NCBI GenBank assembly: GCA_036873755.1 | Contig: JAVTVY010019469.1 | Location: 1-64,000, forward strand | DNA length: 64,000 bases | Origin: Hanleya hanleyi | Lineage: Eukaryota > Mollusca > Polyplacophora > Lepidopleurida > Hanleyidae | Direction of reading: 5' to 3' | Part shown: positions 57,461 through 64,000 of the stretch, piece by piece | Position numbering within the stretch: the stretch's first letter is position 1 | How the letters are laid out: every line of letters starts with the position of its first letter | Made by a program: the position numbers and the translations under genes | Notes under the pieces: generated by a model | What the model was told of the DNA's origin: nothing | The model's input: the letters and a program-made list of their open reading frames with translations, nothing else | Database searches by the model: none

Positions 57461-59019
57461 AGACAAGAGAAAATACTAAGATTTTAATGCTATTTTAGCT
57501 CATAGTTGGTACATGTACATTTCATTAACTTGTATCAACATTGTTATTTGCCAACAGATACAGTTTCATGTTACTTTTCAAGAGATACAGTTTAACAACC
57601 AGTATTTACAATTACTGGTTGTCACCAGAGCTTTTGTCAACATTCTTATTTCTCAGGAATACTTCCACACTGTTTTATCTAAATACAACTCAGACAAAAT
57701 GTTACCTGACAATTCACAGATCACTGAATATTGTTTGTCACTATTATTTGTTTCATGTGCTGTTTGTCACAGGATCTTCCATTTTAACAATTTTACATAG
57801 ATTCATAAATAATTCAATACCAAATCTACCTGTAAGCTTTATAATCAAAAGGGTAATGAAGGGGAGGAATTAAGAACGTAGAATGTCAACGCAAGATATT
57901 TTTTTTCAACTTAAATCTTTTCTCAAATTCAAACGAGGCATACCCGGGTACGGTATTTGATCAAAATGTATCCTGAGAGGGTGAGTAATTTTCCCCAAAG
58001 CCAACTTTATGACTGTACATTGCATGTATGTTTCCAAAAACATGTGCATGCCAAAGAATATTGTTGTGCAAAATCAAATTACAGATTAGATGTACCGGTA
58101 CAGATTATTGGAGTATATCTGCTCCTATTTGATCCAAGACATCTGTGATTTGAATTGCAAAGTGACATTGAAATTTGTCTTTCAACATGGACATTTTATA
58201 ATGTTAGTTTATCAAGACAAGGGCAGAAAACTCTACTCTATGGCTCAACATAGGATGGGATGAGTAGACAGAACTATTCATGTGTATGGTCAGGGGCATC
58301 AGAAGAAGTTTCCAACTGAGGTGGGGAGGGGGGCACAGGCGAGTAGACAGCTCTTCAAGTTGACAGTTCACAGCACTTCATGGGAACCACTGTGCTCCTA
58401 GCTCACTGTAGACATGTTTTGAGCGATTTCTCGCAAATAAACAACAAATTTACATGGCTAAATTATCAAATAAATTTTGAGTGTTTTAGACGTTTTTGAA
58501 ACTTTTTTTGTAATGTATATGTGTGAGCTTATAGCATTTAAAAGAGGCACTGTTAGGTGATGGAACACTAAATTCAAACTCAGTTCACCTGATGTAACCA
58601 CATTGAAGGTAATTTTCAAGTCAGTATATGCAGCTATATACAAATGTAGAGGGCATGCTAAGTGAAGATGAACACGAAGGATCTGTCATTGAAATCAGGG
58701 GGTATGGGGGTTCACCCACACAAGATTTGGGGGAAATAGGTTATATTCTATGTTGATATTGGATGAATGTTAGAAATGCATAATTGTTAAAGATTATGGT
58801 GCTAAGTCAGATCAGAAGATGACCCCCTCCCCCCCCCCCCACACACAACTTCAGACGCCTGTGTAAGTACTATGATAAGTTTATTTATATTTTACATTAC
58901 CTGTCATCAGTCCTGGCTTCTCACATGCAGATCCAGTGAACTTGTCACCGTAGGTGATCAGTACAGGACATACATTACACACCTGATCTATCTGAAAAAC
59001 AGAAGCAGTTTCATTATTG
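57461..59019. other. No gene seen
   Basis: AT-rich unique sequence with a poly-C/ACAC stretch near 58828-58848. No exon was recognised. Confidence 0.45.
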
Positions 59020-59165
59020 GATTGGACCATCAGGTACTATGTCACAGAGATTGGACCATCAGGTACTATGTCACAGAGATTGGACCATCAGGTACTATGT
59101 CACAGAGATTGGACCATCAGGTACTATGTCACAGAGATTGGACCATCAGGTACTATGTCACAGAG
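59020..59165. repeat. 29-bp tandem repeat, 5 near-identical copies
   Basis: GATTGGACCATCAGGTACTA plus TGTCACAGA, starting at 59020, 59049, 59078, 59107 and 59136. Copies are essentially identical, so the expansion is recent. Confidence 0.95.
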
Positions 59166-59439
59166 ACGCCATTTGTTTTAGGAATACTTTCATGAACACA
59201 TATTATATGTACATGTATCTATGTGTATACAACTTGACATCCAATTATACCTTAAATTCTGCCATTAAAGTCAAGTGCATGCCAGATTCTGTTGAAAGAA
59301 AAAAGTGTTTCTCTCACACATCTGATGCCTGTAGTCATGGTAGTGTGTGCCTGCACTTTGATCTGACATTTGTGGTGTGTAAGTCATGCTTGTAGTGAGT
59401 ATGTACTGTCAAGCTTGTATTTGAATAATCTGACATTTG

Positions 59440-60772
59440 CATTTATTTAGTCTGATCTAACAATTGTAGTGTGTATTCACTCTGACCTGACAATTGTAGT
59501 GTGTATTCACTCTGATCTGACAATTGTAGTGTGTATTCATTCTGATCTGACAATTGTAGTGTGTATTCATTCTGATCTGGCAATTATAGTGTGTATTCAG
59601 TCTGATCTGACAATTGTAGTGTGTATTCATTCTGATCTGACAATTATAGTGTGTATTCACTCTGATCTGACAATTGTAGTGTGTATTCATTCTGATCTGA
59701 CAATTGTAGTGTGTATTCATTCTGATCTGGCAATTATAGTGTGTATTCACTCTGATCTGACAATTGTAGTGTGTATTCACTCTGATCTGACAATTGTAGT
59801 GGGTATTCATTCTGATCTGACAAATTTATAGTGTGTATTTACTCTGATCTGACAATTGTAGTGTGCATTCATTCTGATCTGACAATTGTAGTGTCTATTC
59901 ACTCTGATCTGACAATTATAGCATGTACATGTATTCATTCTGATCTGACAATTGTAATGTGTATGCCTCTGATAAGACAATTGTATTGTGTATGCCTCTG
60001 ATCTGACAATTGTATTGTGTATGCCTCTGATCTGACAATTGTATTGTGTATGCCTCTGATCTGACAATTGTATTGTGTATGCCTCTGATCTGACAATTGT
60101 AATGTGTATGCCTCTGATCTGACAATTGTATTGTGTATGCCTCTGATCTGACAATTGTAATGTGTATGCCTCTGATCTGACAGTTGTATTGTGTATGCCT
60201 CTGATCTGACAATTGTAGTAAGCCATCTGATGATCTGACAATTGTATTGTGTATGCCTCTGATCTGACAATTGTAATGTGTATGCCTCTGATCTGACAGT
60301 TGTATTGTGTATGCCTCTGATCTGACAATTGTAGTAAGCCCTCTGATAAGACAATTGTATTGTGTATGCCTCTGATCTGACAATTGTAGTGTGTATGCCC
60401 TCTGATATGACAATCGTATTGTGTATGTCTCTGATCTGACAATTGTATTGTGTATGCCTCTGATCTGACAGTTGTATTGTGTATGCCTCTGATCTGACAA
60501 TTGCAATGTGTAGGCCTATGCAATCTGCTGACAGTTGTAGTGTGTATTCACTCTGACCTGACAATTGTAGTGTGTATTCACTCTGACCTGACAATTGTAG
60601 TGTGTATGCCCTCTGATCTGACAATTGTAATGTGTATGCCTCTGATCTGACAATGCACTGTATTGTGTATGCCCTCTGATCTGACAATTGTAGTGTGTAT
60701 GCCCTCTGATCTGACAGTTGTATTGTGTATGCCTCTGATCTGACAATTGTAGTAAGCCCTCTGATAAGACAA
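59440..60772. repeat. 29/30-bp satellite TCTGATCTGACAATTGTAGTGTGTATTCAC, block 1
   Basis: The left part uses 30-bp units ending ATTCA(C/T); the right part uses 29-bp units ending ATGCC. The 30-bp period keeps all frames open, which creates spurious 100-350 codon frames on both strands. The array is interrupted at 60773 by a TIR element. Confidence 0.95.
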
Positions 60773-61384
60773 TAGTCTGGATGAGTCTCTATTTCATATG
60801 TACTATTTAATAATAATAAAATGATCTTTAATAAATATATACGTTTGATAAATAAATAAATAGAATGAAAAAAAAAAATGAAAAAATGATTTTTAAAATA
60901 GAGACTGGACGATTTGATGGGTTTCGTCGTGTAAAGATTCCATCTGGAGGCGTGGTTAGTCTGGACGATTGACATGTTTTTACCTTCGGTCGCAACATTT
61001 GTATCAATTTCATTCTAACGCCATACTGTGACGTCTCGGCAGTAACGTCATTCCCATTGTTGATGTCATGGTAGTAACGTCATTCTCATTGTTGATGTCA
61101 TGGTAGTAACGTCATTCTCATTGTTGACATCACATGAACGCATTGCTTCCAGCGTGCGTATATGAACGAACCAATCAAATCCTTTGAGTTGTGGGCGGGG
61201 TCAGAATATGGAGTTTTCATTGGTAACAAAAAATGCACAGTATATTGTGCATTTTTTCTTGCAAAGTTAGCTCCCTTGTGACGTTCCGTCCAGTCCCTGT
61301 TTCAAGCATTTCTTAATAGGAAGAGTTACTTCCTCTTGTTTCCAGTTTAAAATACATTATGAAACAGAGGCTGGATCCAGTCTA
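60773..61384. mobile_element. 612-bp TIR element inserted in the satellite
   Basis: Left end TAGTCTGGATGAGTCTCTAT, right end (reverse complement) TAGACTGGATCCAGCCTCTG, both continuing into TTTCATA. It is flanked by ATAAGACAA(T) at 60764-60773 and 61385-61394, a 9-10 bp target duplication of satellite sequence. Internal copies of 'AGACTGGACG' / 'AGTCTGGACG' look like subterminal repeats. No coding capacity, so non-autonomous. hAT-like is possible, but the duplication length does not settle it. Confidence 0.8.
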
Positions 61385-61880
61385 ATAAGACAATTGTATT
61401 GCGTATGCCTCTGATCTGACAATTGTAGTAAGCCCCCTGATCTGACAATTGTATTGTGTATGCCTCTGATCTGACAATTGTAGTGTGTATGCCCTCTGAT
61501 CTGACAGTTGTATTGTGTATGCCTCTGATCTGACAATTGTAGTGTGTATGCCTCTGATCTGACAGGTGTATTGTGTATTCATTCTGATCTGACAATTATA
61601 GTGTGTATTCACTCTGATCTGACAATTATAGTGTGTATTCATTCTGATCTGACAATTGTAGTGTGTATGCCTCTGATCTGACAGTTGTATTGTGTATGCC
61701 TCTGATCTGACAATTGTAATGTGTATGCCTCTGATCTGACAGTTGTATTGTGTATGCCTCTGATCTGACAATCGTAGTGTGTATGCCTCTGATCTGACAA
61801 TTGTAATGTGTATGCCTCTGATCTGACAGTTGTATTGTGTACATGTATGCCTCTGATCTGACAATTGTAGTGTGTATGCC
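61385..61880. repeat. 29/30-bp satellite, block 2
   Basis: Same unit family as block 1, with ATGCC and ATTCA variants mixed. Bounded by the two inserted elements. Confidence 0.95.
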
Positions 61881-62241
61881 CAGGGAGTAATCCAGACGTG
61901 TTTTGATACCGGTATACCGGTATCTGCGCCCAAACTCACGTGCCCAAATACTGTCAAACAAAATTGAATGTCGGCTAAAATCTAAACCAAAACCACCTAA
62001 AATCACTCTTTTTCATTATTTATCGAAGAAGTAACTGATTATTTTCTGCGTACAGCCGGTGGAAACACTAAATCTTCCAACTCGCATCATGCTTCTTGAC
62101 TAAATCCATGCGGGCCGCCATTTTAGCCTGTTTAAGCCCACTGCGCATCGGTTTTGTGCAGCGTGTGTATTTCCGGTTTTGCGGTTTCCGGTTTCGCGGT
62201 AGTCGACCGGTGTCCCCAAAAAATGCCTGGATTAGTCTCTG
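61881..62241. mobile_element. 361-bp TIR element inserted in the satellite
   Basis: Left end CAGGGAGTAATCCAGACG, right end (reverse complement) CAGAGACTAATCCAGGCA: an 18-bp inverted pair with four mismatches. Flanked by ATGCC on both sides (61876-61880 and 62242-62246). The CAGRGA terminus recalls hAT elements, but those give 8-bp duplications, so the family is left open. No coding capacity. Confidence 0.8.
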
Positions 62242-64000
62242 ATGCCTCTGATCTGACAGTTGTATTGTCTATTCATTCTGATCTGACAATTATAGTGTGT
62301 ATTCACTCTGATCTGACAATTATAGTGTGTATTCATTCTGATCTGACAATTGTAGTGTGTATTCATTCTGATCTGGCAATTATAGTGTGTAAATTCACTC
62401 TGATCTGACAATTGTAGTGTGTATTCACTCTGATCTGACAATTGTAGTGTGTATTCATTCTGATCTGACAAATTTATAGTGTGTATTTACTCTGATCTGA
62501 CAATTGTAGTGTGCATTCATTCTGATCTGACAATTGTAGTGTGTATTCACTCTGATCTGACAAATATAGCATGTACATGTATTCATTCTGATCTGACAAT
62601 TGTAGTGTGTATGCCTCTGATCTGACAATTGTAGTGTGTATGCCCTCTGATCTGACAATTGTAATGTGTATTCACTCTGACCTGACAATTGTAGTGTGTA
62701 TTCACTCTGATCTGACAATTGTAGTGTGTATTCACTCTGATCTGACAATTATAGTGTGTATTCACTCTAATCTGACAATTATAGTGTGTATTCATTCTGA
62801 TCTGACAATTGCAATGTGTAGGCCTATGCAATCTGCTGACAGTTGTAGTGTGTATGCCCTCTGATCTGACAATTGTAGTGTGTATTCACTCTGACCTGAC
62901 AATTGTAGTGTGTATTCACTCTGATCTGACAATTATAGTGTGTATTCATTCTGATCTGACAATTGTAGTGTGTATTCACTCTGATCTGACAATGCACTGT
63001 AGTGTGTATGCCCTCTGATATGACAACTGTAGTATGTATGCACTCTGATCTGACAACTGTAGTGTGTATGCCCTCTGGTCTGACAAATGTAGTGTGTATG
63101 CACTGCCATTTAACAATTGTAATGCTTTTAATACACTATGATCTGACAATTGCTGTGTGTGAGTACTCTGATCTGACAATTGTAGTGTGTATGCATTCTA
63201 GTCTGACAAATATAGTGTGTATGCACTTCGATCAGACAACTGTAATGTGTGTGCACTCTGATCTGACAACAGCAGTGTCTAAGCACTCTGATTTAACAAA
63301 TGTAGAGTGTACATTGTATCCCCACTGATCTGACAATTGTAGAGCATATCTGCCCTCTGATCTGACAACTGTAATGCCTTCAATACACTCTAGATATGCC
63401 AATTGTAGTGTGTATGCAATTCTGATCTGACAACAGTAGTGTATATATGCACTCTGATCTGACAACAGTAGTGTGTACCACATCTGATCTGACAATTGTA
63501 GAGCATCTGCACTCTGACCTGACAATTGTAATGCTTTTAATACACTCTGGCCTGATACTTGTTGTGTGTATGCACTGTAGTGTGTATGCACTCTGATATG
63601 ACAATTGTAGTGTGTATGCACTCTGATTTGACAACTGTAGTGAGTATGCCCTCTGATCTGACAAATGTAGCGTTTATGCACTCTGATCTGATAATTATAG
63701 CATGTATGCACTCTGATATGGCAATTGTAGTGTGCATGCACGAAGTTCTGATCTGACAACTTTAATGTGTATGCACTCTGATCTGACAGTTGTAGAACAT
63801 CTGCCCTCTGATCTGACAATTGTAATGCTTTTAGTACACTCTGATCTGACAATTGTAGTGTGTATGCACTCTGATCTGATTATTGTAGTGTGTATGCACT
63901 CTGATCTAGCAATTGCAGTGTGTGTAGTGTGTACATGTATGCACTCTGATCTGACAATCATAGTGTGTTTGTAGGTACTGACCTGATGCTTGCAGTGTGT
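62242..64000. repeat. 29/30-bp satellite, block 3 (runs off the window)
   Basis: From about 63000 the units diverge (CAACTGTAGTGTGTATGCAC and others). A longer motif, 'GACAATTGTAATGCTTTTAA' with 'TACACTCTG', recurs near 63115, 63370, 63525 and 63815, so a higher-order pattern overlies the 29/30-bp unit. Segment 62467-62590 repeats 59819-59945 almost exactly. Confidence 0.95.

Noticed and set aside
59457..63974. Long open frames (up to about 346 codons) on both strands in the 29/30-bp satellite
   Set aside because: The 30-bp period keeps frames open automatically. The peptides are pure repeats on both strands with no gene signals.

Overview
The window is animal nuclear DNA: long introns with GT/AG junctions, no operon-like gene packing, and very heavy repeat content. 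I infer a lophotrochozoan, most likely a mollusc. The reasons are DIRS-type tyrosine-recombinase retrotransposons, repeat elements ending in (GGAC)n tracts plus a hairpin that resemble bivalve 'pearl' or non-autonomous Helentron elements, SINE-like tails of gastropod type ('...CTCACTCAC'), and abundant GTACATGTAC-like words. No species is claimed.

Two host genes can be read exon by exon. (1) On the minus strand, five phase-consistent exons (29184 down to 18462) encode CPSF4/CPSF30, the CCCH zinc-finger subunit of the mRNA 3'-end processing complex. The start codon, the CCCH fingers and one CCHC knuckle are present; the last exon or exons were not found. (2) On the plus strand, ten phase-consistent exons (39206 to 49948) encode an arrestin-domain-containing (alpha-arrestin) protein. 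Its first exon was not found, and a candidate last exon lies at 50394-50551. Its introns are swollen by minisatellites and a roughly 240-bp MITE family.

Layout: 1-5060, imperfect palindrome, G-rich minisatellite (1137-3070) flanked by a 200-bp direct duplication, and other short repeats. 5065-13600, two DIRS retrotransposons on the minus strand: a truncated outer copy (5065-7797), then an almost structurally complete inner copy (7798-13600) whose split inverted terminal repeats and internal complementary region can be defined to the base. 13600-18460, GCGC-rich degenerate repeats and a 157-bp tandem-repeat element. 18462-29184, CPSF4, whose introns hold several repeat elements. 29200-34600, mostly unrecognised sequence with a decayed LINE RNase H remnant. 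34630-36690, a 24-bp CATATG satellite. 39200-50550, the arrestin-family gene. 51814-52925, an inverted duplication of a Cys-rich coding fragment. 53820-57465, two repeat elements back to back. 59020-64000, 29/30-bp satellite arrays carrying two insertions with terminal inverted repeats.

Most long open frames in the satellite regions exist only because the repeat period is a multiple of three. They are not annotated as genes. The most informative finding is the pair of DIRS elements: the inner one's internal complementary region equals the reverse complement of its own joined ends, as the circular-intermediate model of DIRS replication predicts, while its recombinase appears to lack the catalytic tyrosine codon.
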